Shown: positions 37,116 to 48,089, numbered from the stretch's first letter. The stretch is DNA of 64,000 bases from Leminorella grimontii ATCC 33999 = DSM 5078 (GCF_000439085.1 NZ_KE392226.1:13278-77277), one strand, 5' to 3'. The notes: generated from the letters alone by a model not told the origin. Translations and numbers: made by a program.

Positions 37116-38038
37116 CGACAGAAAATCAAACGCCGGAGCAGGAAGCTAACCGCTGCGGCTTTATCGCCATCGTTGGCCGACCCAACGTGGGCAAATCGAC
37201 GCTGCTGAATCAGCTTTTGGGGCAGAAAGTGTCCATCACTTCCCGCAAGCCGCAGACTACGCGCCACCGCATCATGGGCATTCATACCGAAGGGGCCTAT
37301 CAGGCGATTTACGTCGATACCCCGGGGCTGCACATCGAAGAAAAGCGGACGATTAACCGCCTGATGAACCGAGCGGCGAGCAGCGCGATAGGCGACGTCG
37401 AGCTGGTGATTTTCGTCGTGGAGGGCACCCACTGGACGCCGGACGACGAAATGGTGCTCAACAAGCTGCGCAGCGTCAGGTGCCCGGTGATCCTGGCTAT
37501 CAATAAAGTGGACAACGTGACGGATAAAGATTCGCTGCTGCCGCACATCGCATTTTTAAGCCAGCAGATGAACTTTATGGAGATCGTGCCCATCGCAGCG
37601 GAAGAGGGCATGAACGTAGACGCGATTGCCAAAATTGTGCGCAGCCAGCTGCCGATCGCTGAGCACCACTTCCCCGAAGACTACGTGACCGATCGTTCGC
37701 AGCGCTTTATGGCGGCGGAGATTATCCGCGAAAAGCTGATGCGCTTTTTAGGCGACGAGCTGCCTTATTCCGTGACGGTGGAGATTGAGCGCTTCGTCGC
37801 CAACGAGCGCGGCGGCTACGACATCAACGGCCTGATCCTGGTTGAGCGCGACGGTCAGAAGAAAATGGTGATCGGCAATAAAGGGCAAAAGATCAAGACT
37901 ATCGGCATTGAAGCGCGCCGGGACATGGAAGAGATGTTCGAAGCGCGGGTTCACCTGGAGCTTTGGGTGAAAGTGAAATCGGGCTGGGCGGACGACGAGC
38001 GCGCGCTGCGAAGCCTGGGCTACACGGACGACCTCTAA
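37112..38038 (+). CDS. era: GTPase Era
   Basis: A 308-residue GTPase that binds 16S rRNA and checks 30S assembly. G1 is [19 protein letters not shown]3 is DTPGL, and G4 is NKVD. The C-terminal KH domain ([41 protein letters not shown]) binds RNA. Exact family layout and length. It follows rnc in the rnc-era-recO operon of the order. Confidence 0.98.
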   Translation: MTTENQTPEQEANRCGFIAIVGRPNVGKSTLLNQLLGQKVSITSRKPQTTRHRIMGIHTEGAYQAIYVDTPGLHIEEKRTINRLMNRAASSAIGDVELVIFVVEGTHWTPDDEMVLNKLRSVRCPVILAINKVDNVTDKDSLLPHIAFLSQQMNFMEIVPIAAEEGMNVDAIAKIVRSQLPIAEHHFPEDYVTDRSQRFMAAEIIREKLMRFLGDELPYSVTVEIERFVANERGGYDINGLILVERDGQKKMVIGNKGQKIKTIGIEARRDMEEMFEARVHLELWVKVKSGWADDERALRSLGYTDDL

Positions 38039-38047
38039 GGCGCCCCC

Positions 38048-38776
38048 GTGGACGGCTGGCAACGCGCTTTTGTGCTGCACGGGCGGCCTTACAGTGAGAC
38101 CAGCCTGATGCTGGACCTGTTTACCGAAAGCCATGGCCGCATTAAGGCGCTGGCGAAAGGGGCGCGGGGCCGCCGCTCTCAGCTTAAAGGCTGCCTACAG
38201 CCCTTTACGCCGCTGCTGGTGCGCTGGGGCGGGAAGGGTGGCGTGAAAACGCTGCGCGGCGCCGAAGCGGTTTCTCTGGCGCTGCCGCTGTCCGGCATTA
38301 CGCTTTATAGCGGCCTGTACGTCAACGAAGTGCTCTCCCGAGTGCTGGAAGACGAAACGCCATATTCCTCCCTGTTCTTTGACTATCTGGCCTGTATCCA
38401 GCAGCTTGCCGGCGAATCAGGCTCGCCGGAGCGCGTCCTGCGGCGCTTTGAGCTGGCCTTGCTGGAGCACCTTGGCTACGGCATCGATTTTCTCCACTGC
38501 GCAGGCAGCGGCGAACCGGTCAGCGAAACGATGACCTACCGCTATCGCGAAGAGAAGGGCTTTATCGCAAGCCTGGTGATAGACCACCATACCTTTACGG
38601 GGCGCGATCTGGTGGCGCTGTCAAACCGCGAGTTTCCCGATGACGAAACGCTGCGTTCGGCCAAGCGCTTCACCCGCATGGCGCTTAAGCCCTATCTGGG
38701 CGGCAAGCCGCTAAAAAGCCGAGAGCTGTTTCGCCAGTTCACTCCGCGCACGCCGGAATCTAAGGCTGACCGTTAG
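38048..38776 (+). CDS. recO: DNA repair protein RecO
   Basis: A 242-residue protein that loads RecA with RecR. Seen: the OB-fold start [46 protein letters not shown], the helical middle ([32 protein letters not shown]), and the end [17 protein letters not shown]. The start is GTG at 38048, nine bases after era. The operon place is the usual one. Confidence 0.95.
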   Translation: MDGWQRAFVLHGRPYSETSLMLDLFTESHGRIKALAKGARGRRSQLKGCLQPFTPLLVRWGGKGGVKTLRGAEAVSLALPLSGITLYSGLYVNEVLSRVLEDETPYSSLFFDYLACIQQLAGESGSPERVLRRFELALLEHLGYGIDFLHCAGSGEPVSETMTYRYREEKGFIASLVIDHHTFTGRDLVALSNREFPDDETLRSAKRFTRMALKPYLGGKPLKSRELFRQFTPRTPESKADR

Positions 38777-38943
38777 ATTGACAGCCTGGTAGCGTCTTCT
38801 TTACGTTGATAAATTTCCGACATGCCCTCGGTTTGATTTTCTTTTGCCTCGAAATCCGGTAAAAGGGATACACTGTTTTCAGACTGCTGCGACGGTGCGC
38901 GCGGCGGCTAACTTTTCACTTTTGTACGCTCGAGGTAGAAGTC

Positions 38944-39678
38944 ATGTCGGACTTATTGTTAGGCGTTAATATCGACCACATTGCCACTTTACGCAACGCG
39001 CGCGGAACCGCGTATCCCGATCCGGTTCAGGCGGCGTTTATTGCCGAACAGGCCGGCGCGGACGGCATTACCGTGCACCTGCGGGAAGACCGCCGCCACA
39101 TTACCGACCGAGACGTGCGCCTGCTGCGGGAAACTATCCAGACGCGCATGAATCTGGAAATGGCGGTAACCGACGAGATGGTCGGCATCGCCTGCGAGGT
39201 TAAGCCCGCGTTCTGCTGCCTGGTGCCGGAAAAGCGTCAGGAGGTGACGACCGAAGGCGGGCTGGACGTTGCCGGGCAGCTGGACAAAATGACGGTTGCC
39301 GTAGAGCGCCTGATGGATGCGGGCATCGCCGTTTCGCTGTTTATCGATGCCGACGTTCGCCAAATTGATGCGGCGGTGGCGTCGGGGGCGACCTTTATCG
39401 AAATTCATACCGGCCACTATGCCGATGCGACAACGGAAATCGCCCGCGCGGCGGAGCTTAAAAGAATTGCGCACGCGGCCAGCTATGCCAAAGACAAGGG
39501 GCTTTTTGTCAACGCGGGCCACGGCCTGACCTACCACAACGTGCAGGCTATCGCCGCGCTGCCGGAAATGTACGAGCTGAACATCGGCCACGCCATTATC
39601 GGGCGGGCAGTGATGTCAGGCCTGAAGGACGCGGTAGCGGACATGAAGTCGCTGATGCTGGCGGCGAGAAGGGCGTAG
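38944..39678 (+). CDS. pdxJ: Pyridoxine 5'-phosphate synthase
   Basis: A 244-residue TIM-barrel enzyme that forms the pyridoxine ring in vitamin B6 synthesis; the product supplies PLP for enzymes such as the tyrosine phenol-lyase encoded downstream. Seen: [27 protein letters not shown], the loop [14 protein letters not shown], and the phosphate site [12 protein letters not shown]...[14 protein letters not shown]. The length matches E. coli (243). It has 167 bases of its own upstream region after recO. Confidence 0.97.
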   Translation: MSDLLLGVNIDHIATLRNARGTAYPDPVQAAFIAEQAGADGITVHLREDRRHITDRDVRLLRETIQTRMNLEMAVTDEMVGIACEVKPAFCCLVPEKRQEVTTEGGLDVAGQLDKMTVAVERLMDAGIAVSLFIDADVRQIDAAVASGATFIEIHTGHYADATTEIARAAELKRIAHAASYAKDKGLFVNAGHGLTYHNVQAIAALPEMYELNIGHAIIGRAVMSGLKDAVADMKSLMLAARRA

Positions 39679-39703
39679 GGAAGAGAAACAAAGCGTCTTT
39701 AAT

Positions 39704-39759
39704 AAGGCTGTACTGCATCCCAAAGGTTGAACATCAACTTAGTAAGGTGCAGCTTTTTT
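39704..39759 (+). terminator. Possible terminator after pdxJ
   Basis: Outer pairing GCTG / CAGC with an inner GGTTGA / TCAAC hairpin is followed by TTTTTTA. The structure is irregular, so the call rests mainly on position and the T run. Confidence 0.4.
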
Positions 39760-39811
39760 ATGGAAATATCGGACGAATACTAAGGCAGAGTTTTAGTGTA
39801 CGTTTGAAATA

Positions 39812-40087
39812 TTAACGCTCTTCTTTTGTATGCCAAACGTCAACGATGAAAATGGCGTTATCTTTGACTTCGTAGTGAATTTCGTAGTCGTCTGGCAAAA
39901 ATTTCCTGACCTCGCGAGGAGCATATCGCGATTGAGGCGTGCCGATTGCCGGATACGTTGTAAAGAGGGTACTTCCGGTTATCAGACGATCTAAAATATC
40001 CTCAGCGTGCAGGTGAGTGTATTGAAGGGCAAAGAGATAGATACGCTCCAGGTCGCTCTGAGCCTTAAGCGTCCAGTAAATCTCCAT
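39812..40087 (-). CDS. ParE/RelE-family toxin
   Basis: A 91-residue type II toxin. The fold is recognised from the start WTLKAQSDLERIYLFALQYTHLHAEDILDRL and the C-terminal half VRKFLPDDYEIHYEVKDNAIFIVDVWHTKEER, typical of ParE/RelE proteins. ParE members poison gyrase and RelE members cut mRNA; the sequence alone does not decide which. It is the second gene of a pair, three bases after the antitoxin, so they are coupled. Confidence 0.88.
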   Translation of the reverse strand: MEIYWTLKAQSDLERIYLFALQYTHLHAEDILDRLITGSTLFTTYPAIGTPQSRYAPREVRKFLPDDYEIHYEVKDNAIFIVDVWHTKEER

Positions 40088-40090
40088 TTA

Positions 40091-40339
40091 TCAGGCTTTC
40101 TTTAGGCGTTCAGCAAAATCCACCATGTCTGAATGGCTCATTACACGGCCCGCATCGACGTCAGCCAGCCCCTCCAGCACGCTTTGATGGCGGCGTTCTC
40201 GCTCAGCCAACATGGAAAGCAATGCTTCTTTTATAATCCAGCTTTTTGAACGATCCAGTTCTACTGCCAGATTTTCAACGGCAAGGGCCAGCTCAACGGG
40301 GATTTGAGCGCTGATGGTTTGCTTAGCTGAAGAGCCCAT
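40091..40339 (-). CDS. Ribbon-helix-helix antitoxin
   Basis: An 82-residue antitoxin. The N-terminal CopG-type ribbon-helix-helix domain (TISAQIPVELALAVENLAVELDRSKSWIIKEALLSML) binds DNA, and the C-terminal part (VLEGLADVDAGRVMSHSDMVDFAERLKKA) should wrap the toxin. The motif 'DVDAGRVxSHxxMxxF' is common in ParD-like antitoxins. It reads first in the pair and should repress its own promoter at the palindrome 40354-40370. Confidence 0.88.
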   Translation of the reverse strand: MGSSAKQTISAQIPVELALAVENLAVELDRSKSWIIKEALLSMLAERERRHQSVLEGLADVDAGRVMSHSDMVDFAERLKKA

Positions 40340-40353
40340 AGGAATTACCTCGT

Positions 40354-40370
40354 TTAATAACTCCTATTAA
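40354..40370. promoter_or_regulatory. Operator candidate of the toxin-antitoxin pair
   Basis: A palindrome TTAATA-ACTCC-TATTAA lies 15 bases before the antitoxin start. Autorepression by the ribbon-helix-helix protein is inference. Confidence 0.55.
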
Positions 40371-40690
40371 GTTTAGCATGTGGGTACCTATACAAGTATC
40401 GTTTTCATTGCATTATGGATGATGAAAAGCGCGTTGCTAAAAAACTGTCTGCATTATGCGGCGAGTAAAAAAGGAGAAAAGCGAGAAGCAATAAACTAGG
40501 AAGATAGCTCGTAGGAAATTACACAGAGTTGCGCTTATTTCATTATAAGTGCGCGTTTTCTCCCAAAATCTGTAACAGCCCACCAAGCAGTGGGCGTTGA
40601 TAATAAATGGATGCATACGGGACTTGCCTGGAGGGTATGTCAAAATCGCCCAAGCCTCTGGCCTTCTGTACGAAGGTGTTTCTTGATGAA
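40371..40690. other. Intergenic region between antitoxin and barA
   Basis: No credible gene. It carries two hairpins: GCGCTTAT / ATAAGTGCGC near 40530-40556 and GCCCAC-CAAGCA-GTGGGC at 40578-40595. The second lies about 95 bases past the barA stop and may belong to its transcript end. Confidence 0.45.
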
Positions 40691-43483
40691 TTAATCAATA
40701 TATTCGCCCGCTTCCTGCCGCACGTTCTCAAACTCGTCCAGCATTTCAAGCCACTCAGGCTCCAGGTCGGTCGCGCTGACGCCGTTTCTCAGCTGGCTTT
40801 CCAGATAGTGGCACAGCTGCTTTAACCGCGGCACGCCGCTATAGCTGCAGCTGCCGTGCAGCTTGTGGATGAGGTTGACCATATCGTCGTCCTGCTGCCC
40901 GTCCAGTACGTTTTGTATCCGTTCTTCGACTTCGGATAAAAATTCTATCAGGCTTTTTAGCAGGTCTTTCGCCAGATCTTCCTTATTGGCTGCCTGCGTT
41001 AGCGCCAGCTGCCAGTCTAAAGAGCGGGGCGATTCAACCACGGCGTCCTGGGTGAGGGCAGGGGCTGATACGGGTTCTTCAATAACGGGCTTTGTCACGG
41101 GCTTTTTGGCCTGCGGTGAGACTTTGCACTGCGCCTGCAGGACGTTAATCAGCATTTCCTCATTAATCGGCTTTGCCAAATAGTCGTCCATGCCGCAGCC
41201 GATGAGGCGCTCGCGTTCGCCGATCGCCGCGTGGGCCGTCACGGCGACGATCGGCGTTATCAGATGGTTTGGCAATCGATGAATGATTTCGGCTGCCTTG
41301 ATGCCGTCAATTTCCGGCATCTGAATGTCCATCAGGATAATGTCGAGGTCGTTTTTCTTGGCAAACTCGATGGCTTCTTCGCCGCTGTTGCACAGGATAA
41401 CGCGGGAAACGATGTCGCTAAGCAAAACGCCGATAAGCTTCAGGTTGGCCGGGTTATCGTCTACCGCCATGACGGTCAGCGGCATCTGAAGCGTATGGGC
41501 CTGCACCGGCGCGGGAAGGCTGGCGTCGGAGCGGGCGCTCAACAGCGCGTCAAACAGGCGATTGCGGGAAAGCGGTTTACACAGGGTGGCCTGAGCGCCG
41601 ACCTGTTTTAACGCTTCCACGTCGATATTCGGGCGGTTAGGGATGGCTAATATCAGGCGAGAGGAGATTTCCAGTGCCCACTTCATCACGGTGTCTTGAT
41701 AGCGCTGAACGTCGGCCAGATCGACCGGTAGTCCAAGCAGGACAATGTCGTATTCTTGATGACGCTTAGGGACAAGCTCAAAGTTGGAATAGGGGATAAC
41801 TTCGACCGGCTCATCCCTTAAGATTTCGAGCGTCGCCTGCATGGCGCCTTCATTCTCTTCAATATAGAGGATGCGCTGGCCGGATATTTTCTCAAGGTTA
41901 GGCACGTGATGAACGATGCCGCTGCCTTCCAGCTCCAGATTGATATAAAACCAGAAGGTCGACCCTTCGTGCAGCTTGCTCTGGAAGCTGATGTCGCCCC
42001 CCATCTCCCGGATCAGGCGCTGGGTGATAACCAGGCCAAGGCCGGTGCCGCCATGGCGGCGAGAGATGCTGGCGTCGGCCTGCCGGAAGGCCTGGAACAG
42101 CTGCGACTGCTGGCGTTCGGAAATGCCGATGCCGGTGTCCTTCACCTGCACTTCGATATCCGCACTGTTGTCATACTGATGGCGCAGGGTAATGTAGATG
42201 TCGATATTGCCCCGTTCGGTAAACTTGATGGCGTTACCCAGCAGGTTCATTATCACCTGCTGGAGGCGAAGCGGATCGCCGATAACGTTATCCGGCACGT
42301 CGCTTGCGATGTGCATCGTCAGCTCAAGCGACTTCTCGTGCGCGCTATGGGCCAGCAGGATCACCGTTTCATCAATCGTGCCGCGCAGAGAGAATTCGGT
42401 ATGTTCCAGCACCAGCTTGCCCGCTTCCAGCTTCGAGAAGTCGAGAACGTCGTTGATGATGTTCAGCAGGTTGCTGGCGGAACGTTCGATAGTTTGCAGG
42501 TAGTCGGTCTGGGTCGGCGTGAGGGTGGTTTTCAGCGTCTGACGGGTAAAGCCTATCACGCCGTTGAGCGGCGTGCGCAGCTCGTGGGACATATTGGCCA
42601 AAAACTCCGACTTGATTCGTGCCGCTTCCTGAGCGCGCTTTTTCGCCAGATCCAGCTCGACGTTTTGGATTTCCATCTGCTCCAGCGTTTCGCGCAGATC
42701 GGAGGTGGCCTGATCGATATTCTGCTGCATCTCTTCATGGTAGGCGGCGAGCGACATGGCCATCGAGTTGATGCCGTTTTTCAGCATGTCGAGCTCGCCG
42801 AGCATGTAGCCCTCAACCCGGCTATCCAACTGGCCGCGCCGGATGCGGTCTACGGTGTTGACCATGTTGCGAATAGGGCCGGTCACGTCGCGCATCAGCC
42901 GATAGGCGAACAGCATTGCGATGCACAGGCAGAGGCTGAGCAGCAGGGTAGCGATAAAAATTTCTTTGTACTGCTGTAGGCGAACGGTGCGAAGATCGAG
43001 CTCAATGGCGATGTAGCCCAGCGTTCTGTGTCCCGGCTCCAGGCTGACGTCCATATCCGGCAGCTGGTTTTCCGAAACGATAGGCGTGCGCAGAATCAGC
43101 GAGTCGCCTTTTGTTGTGACCGTCAGGTCGTCGGGCACCGGCGCGCCTTTCGGTAGCTGCAATAGGGCGTAGTTCTGATGAAAGTTGGAGGTGACCAACA
43201 GGTGATTCTGCGTGTCGAAAACGGCAATTGACCGTACAATATTGGAATGGCGGCGGTGCAGCATGCTGACCAGCTGGCGCACCCCTTCGCGGTTGCTAAA
43301 GGTCATTCCGTACTCGCTGGCGATAGCGAGAGGTTCAATGATGCTTGAGCCCGAGTCGACCAGTTGGTCTTGCAGCTCGTTGTAGCGGTGTACCACGAAA
43401 AATGTGCTGATAAGAAGCCCGATAAGGAGCGTCGGAGCCAGAATCAGAATCATCATTCGGGCGCGAAGGCTATATTTGGTCAT
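40691..43483 (-). CDS. barA: Hybrid sensor histidine kinase BarA
   Basis: A 930-residue tripartite kinase that controls the UvrY response regulator and so the Csr carbon-storage system. Two membrane segments (about 10-30 and 170-190) flank a periplasmic sensor, followed by HAMP, the phosphoacceptor [13 protein letters not shown], an ATPase domain ([27 protein letters not shown]), a receiver ([13 protein letters not shown]), and a C-terminal Hpt domain ([17 protein letters not shown]). The start is ATG at 43483 ([18 protein letters not shown]), matching E. coli; the open frame extends eight codons further. It is divergent from rlmD, as in E. coli. Confidence 0.97.
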   Translation of the reverse strand: MTKYSLRARMMILILAPTLLIGLLISTFFVVHRYNELQDQLVDSGSSIIEPLAIASEYGMTFSNREGVRQLVSMLHRRHSNIVRSIAVFDTQNHLLVTSNFHQNYALLQLPKGAPVPDDLTVTTKGDSLILRTPIVSENQLPDMDVSLEPGHRTLGYIAIELDLRTVRLQQYKEIFIATLLLSLCLCIAMLFAYRLMRDVTGPIRNMVNTVDRIRRGQLDSRVEGYMLGELDMLKNGINSMAMSLAAYHEEMQQNIDQATSDLRETLEQMEIQNVELDLAKKRAQEAARIKSEFLANMSHELRTPLNGVIGFTRQTLKTTLTPTQTDYLQTIERSASNLLNIINDVLDFSKLEAGKLVLEHTEFSLRGTIDETVILLAHSAHEKSLELTMHIASDVPDNVIGDPLRLQQVIMNLLGNAIKFTERGNIDIYITLRHQYDNSADIEVQVKDTGIGISERQQSQLFQAFRQADASISRRHGGTGLGLVITQRLIREMGGDISFQSKLHEGSTFWFYINLELEGSGIVHHVPNLEKISGQRILYIEENEGAMQATLEILRDEPVEVIPYSNFELVPKRHQEYDIVLLGLPVDLADVQRYQDTVMKWALEISSRLILAIPNRPNIDVEALKQVGAQATLCKPLSRNRLFDALLSARSDASLPAPVQAHTLQMPLTVMAVDDNPANLKLIGVLLSDIVSRVILCNSGEEAIEFAKKNDLDIILMDIQMPEIDGIKAAEIIHRLPNHLITPIVAVTAHAAIGERERLIGCGMDDYLAKPINEEMLINVLQAQCKVSPQAKKPVTKPVIEEPVSAPALTQDAVVESPRSLDWQLALTQAANKEDLAKDLLKSLIEFLSEVEERIQNVLDGQQDDDMVNLIHKLHGSCSYSGVPRLKQLCHYLESQLRNGVSATDLEPEWLEMLDEFENVRQEAGEYID

Positions 43484-43564
43484 AAGGATCCAATATGGGA
43501 CAATCAACTATCGATAGCGAATCAGGCTATTCAATAACGCAGTGACGGATACTTTTAAATCATC

Positions 43565-44884
43565 ATGGTGCAATTCTACTCGCCCAGCCGCCGGAAGGCG
43601 ATACAGCAGAAACTTATTGTTACCCCTTACGAGCTTGATACACAAGGTCAGGGCGTCGCTCGTCATGAAGGGAAAACGATTTTTGTGACCGACGCACTAC
43701 CGCAAGAGCGCGTCGAGGTCAAAATTTACGAAGATAAGCGCAGCTATGCCAGAGCGAAAGCCGTGCGTCGCCTCTCGTCGAGCGAACATCGCCTCGCGCC
43801 GCCGTGTCCTCACTACGGCGTATGCGGCGGCTGCAACCAGCAGCACGTCGCGTCAGCGTTGCAGCATAGTAGCAAATCCCATGCTCTGGATCAGCTGTTT
43901 GTCAGGGAAGCCGGTCTGAGCGTCTCGCAGGGCGAACCGATCTTTACGGCGGGCTACGGCTACCGGCGCCGAGCGCGCCTTGGCCTACAGTATGTGGCTA
44001 AAGACAAGCGCCTGAGCATGGGCTTTCGTCAGCAGATGTCCAACTCTCTGGTTGATATAACGACCTGCCCGGTTTTGGAGCCAGAACTGGACGCGCTGTT
44101 GGCGCCGCTTTATCGCTGCCTTTCTTCCCTTCAGTGCGTTAAAAAGCTGGGGCATGCCGAGCTGGTGAAGGCCGATAACGGCCCGCTGTTGGCGCTTCGG
44201 CACCTGGCGCCGCTATCCGACGGCGATCGCCAGCGGCTGGTTGCGTTTTCCGAGTCCCACGGCGTCGCCGTTTGGCTTGCGGGCGAGGAGGGCGCGCTGG
44301 AGCGCCTGACGGGAGAAGATCCTTTTTATCTCCTTGATGACCTGACGTTAGGCTTTAATCCTCGCGATTTTATTCAGGTGAACGCCGGCGTAAACCGGCT
44401 GATGGTTGAACAGGCGCTGGCGTGGCTGGAGCTTCAGCCGACGGACCGCGTGTTGGATCTGTTCTGCGGTATGGGAAACTTTACGCTGCCGATGGCGAAA
44501 AGGGCCCAAGAGGTCGTCGGCGTGGAGGGCGTAGAGGCGCTGGTTGCCCGAGGGCAAAAGAACGCGCTTGCTAACGGTCTGGATAATGCGATTTTTTTAC
44601 ACCACAATCTGGAAGAGGACGTCAGTAAACAGTCGTGGGCGAGTCAGGGATTTGATAAAGTGTTGCTAGACCCGGCTCGCGCCGGCGCCGCAGAGGCAAT
44701 GGCGCAGATAGTCAGGCTGGCGCCCAAGCGCATCGTGTACGTCTCCTGCAACCCGCAAACGCTGGTCAGAGACAGCAAGGCGCTGCTGGCCGGCGGCTAT
44801 GCTCTCGGGGGCCTGCGCATACTGGATATGTTCCCGCAGACCGGGCATATTGAGTCAATGGCGTTGTTTATTAGTCTCAAATAG
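43565..44884 (+). CDS. rlmD: 23S rRNA (uracil1939-C5)-methyltransferase
   Basis: A 439-residue SAM enzyme (RumA). An N-terminal TRAM domain (IVTPYELDTQGQGVARHEGKTIFVTDALPQERVEVKI) is followed by the iron-sulfur Cys cluster CPHYGVCGGCNQQH, the SAM motif VLDLFCGMGNFTLPMAKRAQEVVGVE, and the catalytic motif IVYVSCNPQTLVRDSKALL, in which Cys is the nucleophile. The length matches E. coli (433). It lies upstream of relA and is divergent from barA. Confidence 0.96.
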   Translation: MVQFYSPSRRKAIQQKLIVTPYELDTQGQGVARHEGKTIFVTDALPQERVEVKIYEDKRSYARAKAVRRLSSSEHRLAPPCPHYGVCGGCNQQHVASALQHSSKSHALDQLFVREAGLSVSQGEPIFTAGYGYRRRARLGLQYVAKDKRLSMGFRQQMSNSLVDITTCPVLEPELDALLAPLYRCLSSLQCVKKLGHAELVKADNGPLLALRHLAPLSDGDRQRLVAFSESHGVAVWLAGEEGALERLTGEDPFYLLDDLTLGFNPRDFIQVNAGVNRLMVEQALAWLELQPTDRVLDLFCGMGNFTLPMAKRAQEVVGVEGVEALVARGQKNALANGLDNAIFLHHNLEEDVSKQSWASQGFDKVLLDPARAGAAEAMAQIVRLAPKRIVYVSCNPQTLVRDSKALLAGGYALGGLRILDMFPQTGHIESMALFISLK

Positions 44885-44904
44885 TTAAGCTGTGAGGAAG
44901 CGTT

Positions 44905-47136
44905 ATGGTTGCGGTAAGAAGTGCCCATTTAAACACGGCCGGTGAGTTTGAGCTGGATAAATGGATTGCCAGCCTGGGAATAACCCATTCTGAGCAGAGT
45001 GAGCGTTTAGCCGCGACCTGGCGATATTGCGAACAGCGGGTGAAAGACAATCCCGACGCTTCCCTCTTGCTGTGGCGGGGGCTGGAGGTGGTGGAAATTC
45101 TGGCCACCCTCAGCATGGATATCGATAGCATGCGCGCCGCGCTGCTGTTTCCGCTGGCGGACGCCGACATTCTTGATGAAGAGACGCTAAAAGAGCAGTT
45201 CGGCAACGAAGTGGCCTATCTGGTGCGCGGCGTGCTTGAAATGGACGCTATCCGCCAGCTAAAGGCCACCCACAGCGGCAATAACGCCTCCGTTCAGGTG
45301 GACAACGTCCGCCGCATGCTGCTGGCGATGGTGGAAGACTTCCGCTGCGTGGTTATCAAGCTGGCGGAGCGTATTGCCCACCTGCGGGAAGTGAAGGACG
45401 AAGCGGAAGAGGTCCGCGTTCTGGCGGCCAAAGAGTGCTTTAACATCTATGCGCCGCTGGCCAACCGCTTAGGGATAGGCCAACTGAAGTGGGAAATGGA
45501 GGACTTCTGTTTCCGCTACCTGCATCCGGACGAATACAAGAAAATAGCCAACCTGCTGCATGAGCGCCGCATCGACCGCGAAGTGTATATCGACAACTTC
45601 GTGAAGACCCTTCGTGAATCGATGGCGGAAGAGGGCATCAAGGGCGAAATCTACGGCCGCCCGAAGCATATCTACAGCATCTGGCGCAAAATGCAGAAAA
45701 AGTCGCTGGCGTTTGAAGAGCTCTACGACGTACGCGCCGTGCGCATCGTGGTTGAACGCCTGCAGGACTGCTACGCCGCGCTGGGGGTGGTGCATACGCA
45801 CTTTCGCCATTTGCCGAGCGAATTTGACGACTACGTCGCCAACCCCAAGCCGAATGGCTATCAGTCTATTCATACCGTGGTGTTTGGCCCTAAAGGGCAG
45901 GCGGTAGAAATTCAGATCCGCACCCGCCAGATGCACGAAGACGCCGAACTCGGCGTAGCGGCGCACTGGAAGTATAAAGAGGGGGCGGTCTCCGGCCGTT
46001 CCGGCTATGAAGAGCGCATCGCCTGGCTGCGTAAGCTCATCGCCTGGCAGGAAGAGATGTCCGACAGCGGTGAAATGCTGGACGAAGTCAGAAGCCAAGT
46101 GTTTGACGACCGCGTTTACGTGTTCACGCCCAAGGGCGACGTTATCGATTTACCCGCCGGCTCAACGCCGCTGGACTTTGCCTACCACATTCATAGCGAC
46201 GTCGGCCACCGCTGCATCGGCGCTAAGATCGGCGGCCGCATCGTGCCGTTCACCTATCAGCTGCAGATGGGCGATCAGATTGAAATTATCACCCAAAAGC
46301 AGCCTAACCCGAGCCGCGACTGGCTGAACCCTAATCTGGGATTCGTCAACAGCAGCCGGGCGCGCGCCAAGATCCAGGCCTGGTTTAAGAAGCAGGATCG
46401 CGATAAGAACGTGCTTGCCGGCAGGCAGATCCTGGACGAAGAGCTTGAGCGGCTGAATATCAGCTTCAAGGACGCCGAGAAGCTGCTGGTGCCGCGCTAT
46501 AACGTCCATTCGTTTGATGAAGTGCTGGCCGGCATCGGCGGCGGCGACATTCGCCTCAATCAGCTGGTGAACTTCCTGCAAAGCAAGTTTAACCAACCGA
46601 CGGCGGAGGAGGCCGATCGCGAAGCGCTGCGTCAGCTTAATCAGAAGACGGCCGCCGCGGCCCAGCGTAACGCCAAAAGCAACAGCCAGATCGTAGTGGA
46701 AGGCGTCGGCAACCTGATGCACCACATTGCCCGCTGCTGCCAGCCTATTCCCGGCGATGACATCGTCGGCTTTATCACGCAGGGCAGGGGGATCTCTATC
46801 CACCGCGCGGACTGCGATCAGCTGCAGGAGCTGAAAAACCACGCGCCGGAGCGCCTGGTGGAGGCGGTGTGGGGCGACTGTTACTCCAGCGGCTATTCGC
46901 TGGTGGTGAGGGTTATCGCCAACGACCGCAGCGGCCTGCTGCGGGACATCACCACCATTTTGGCTAACGAAAAGGTGAACGTGCTCAGCGTGTCGAGCCG
47001 CAGCGACGTGAAAAAGCAGATGGCGACCATCGACATGGAAATCGAGCTTTACAACCTTCAGGCGCTGTCGCGCGTGTTGACCCGCGTAAGCCAGCTGCCG
47101 GACGTCATTGAAGCGAAGCGACTGGGCAGCAAGTAG
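44905..47136 (+). CDS. relA: (p)ppGpp synthetase RelA
   Basis: A 743-residue ribosome-bound enzyme that makes (p)ppGpp on amino-acid starvation. The inactive hydrolase-like region (about 30-200) is followed by the synthetase (GRPKHIYSIWRKMQKKSLAFEELYDVRAVRIVVERLQDCYAALGVVHTHFRHLPSEFDDYVANPKPNGYQSIHT), a TGS domain (VYVFTPKGDVIDLPAGSTPLDFAYHIHSDVGHRCIGAKI), a zinc-finger-like part (HHIARCCQPIPGDDIVGF) and a C-terminal ACT domain. The hydrolase HD motif is absent, which separates RelA from SpoT. It begins 20 bases after rlmD. Confidence 0.97.
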   Translation: MVAVRSAHLNTAGEFELDKWIASLGITHSEQSERLAATWRYCEQRVKDNPDASLLLWRGLEVVEILATLSMDIDSMRAALLFPLADADILDEETLKEQFGNEVAYLVRGVLEMDAIRQLKATHSGNNASVQVDNVRRMLLAMVEDFRCVVIKLAERIAHLREVKDEAEEVRVLAAKECFNIYAPLANRLGIGQLKWEMEDFCFRYLHPDEYKKIANLLHERRIDREVYIDNFVKTLRESMAEEGIKGEIYGRPKHIYSIWRKMQKKSLAFEELYDVRAVRIVVERLQDCYAALGVVHTHFRHLPSEFDDYVANPKPNGYQSIHTVVFGPKGQAVEIQIRTRQMHEDAELGVAAHWKYKEGAVSGRSGYEERIAWLRKLIAWQEEMSDSGEMLDEVRSQVFDDRVYVFTPKGDVIDLPAGSTPLDFAYHIHSDVGHRCIGAKIGGRIVPFTYQLQMGDQIEIITQKQPNPSRDWLNPNLGFVNSSRARAKIQAWFKKQDRDKNVLAGRQILDEELERLNISFKDAEKLLVPRYNVHSFDEVLAGIGGGDIRLNQLVNFLQSKFNQPTAEEADREALRQLNQKTAAAAQRNAKSNSQIVVEGVGNLMHHIARCCQPIPGDDIVGFITQGRGISIHRADCDQLQELKNHAPERLVEAVWGDCYSSGYSLVVRVIANDRSGLLRDITTILANEKVNVLSVSSRSDVKKQMATIDMEIELYNLQALSRVLTRVSQLPDVIEAKRLGSK

Positions 47137-47217
47137 CCCGCGCTTCAACCGCTCTTGGCCCTGCCGATAAAGGCGGGGCTAGATTTTAAATCTACCGTAA
47201 AGACAGAATAAACAGAC

Positions 47218-48012
47218 ATGAGTGAAGCCACCGCAATCGACCGCCTGCTGGGCATTATGGAGACCCTGAGGGCGCCTGAAGGAGGCTGCCCGTGGGATAA
47301 GGCGCAGACCTTTGACACCATCGCCCCCTACACGCTGGAAGAAACCTACGAGGTGCTGGACGCTATCGCCCGCGGCGACCTTGACGACCTTCGCGACGAG
47401 CTGGGGGACCTGCTCTATCAAATCGTTTTCTACGCCCGCATGGCGCAGGAGCAGGGGCGCTTTGATTTTAACGACGTATGCAACGCCATCAGCGACAAGC
47501 TGGTGCGGCGGCATCCGCACGTGTTCAGCGACGGAAGCGCCGCCAATGAAGGGGAAGTGAGCGCCGAGTGGGAAAAGCGTAAAAGCGCCGAGCGAGAGAA
47601 AAAGGCGCAGCACTCCGTGCTGGACGATATCCCCGACGCGCTGCCGGCGCTGATGAAGGCTCATAAAATCCAAAAGCGCTGCGCGAACGTAGGGTTTGAC
47701 TGGACGACGCTGGGCCCGGTGGTGGATAAGGTGCATGAAGAGCTGGAAGAAGTGATGCACGAAGCCAGGCAGGCGGTGGTTGACCAGTCTAAACTGGAAG
47801 AAGAGCTGGGAGACTTGCTGTTTGCGACGGTCAATCTCTCTCGCCATCTGGGCCATAAGGCGGAAAGCGCGCTGCAGGCCGCCAACCGCAAGTTTGAACG
47901 TCGCTTCCGCCGAGTGGAGGAGATAGTCAAAAGTTCGGGCAAAACGCTGGAACAGGCTTCGCTGCACGAGATGGATATGGTGTGGCATCAGGTGAAAGAG
48001 GAAGAGAGCTAA
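47218..48012 (+). CDS. mazG: Nucleoside triphosphate pyrophosphohydrolase MazG
   Basis: A 264-residue enzyme that hydrolyses NTPs and lowers ppGpp levels in E. coli. It has tandem MazG domains: the first has the acidic helices LEETYEVLDAIARGDLDDLRDELGDLLYQIVFY, and the second has HEELEEVMHEARQAVVDQSKLEEELGDLLFATVNLSRHLG. The ending FERRFRRVEEIVKSSGKTLEQASLHEMDMVWHQVKEEE is family-typical. It follows relA as in E. coli, but no mazEF pair lies between them here. Confidence 0.96.
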   Translation: MSEATAIDRLLGIMETLRAPEGGCPWDKAQTFDTIAPYTLEETYEVLDAIARGDLDDLRDELGDLLYQIVFYARMAQEQGRFDFNDVCNAISDKLVRRHPHVFSDGSAANEGEVSAEWEKRKSAEREKKAQHSVLDDIPDALPALMKAHKIQKRCANVGFDWTTLGPVVDKVHEELEEVMHEARQAVVDQSKLEEELGDLLFATVNLSRHLGHKAESALQAANRKFERRFRRVEEIVKSSGKTLEQASLHEMDMVWHQVKEEES

Positions 48013-48089
48013 ATAAAAAATTAGGGTGCCGCTAGTCCAGCAGCGACGGGGCATACGCACTAATTTTTCGTAGGTTTGGCTTTCATTAA

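Noticed and set aside
41906-42979. A 357-residue frame on the plus strand inside barA.
   Set aside because: BarA is certain, with all kinase motifs on the minus strand. The antisense frame has no domain.
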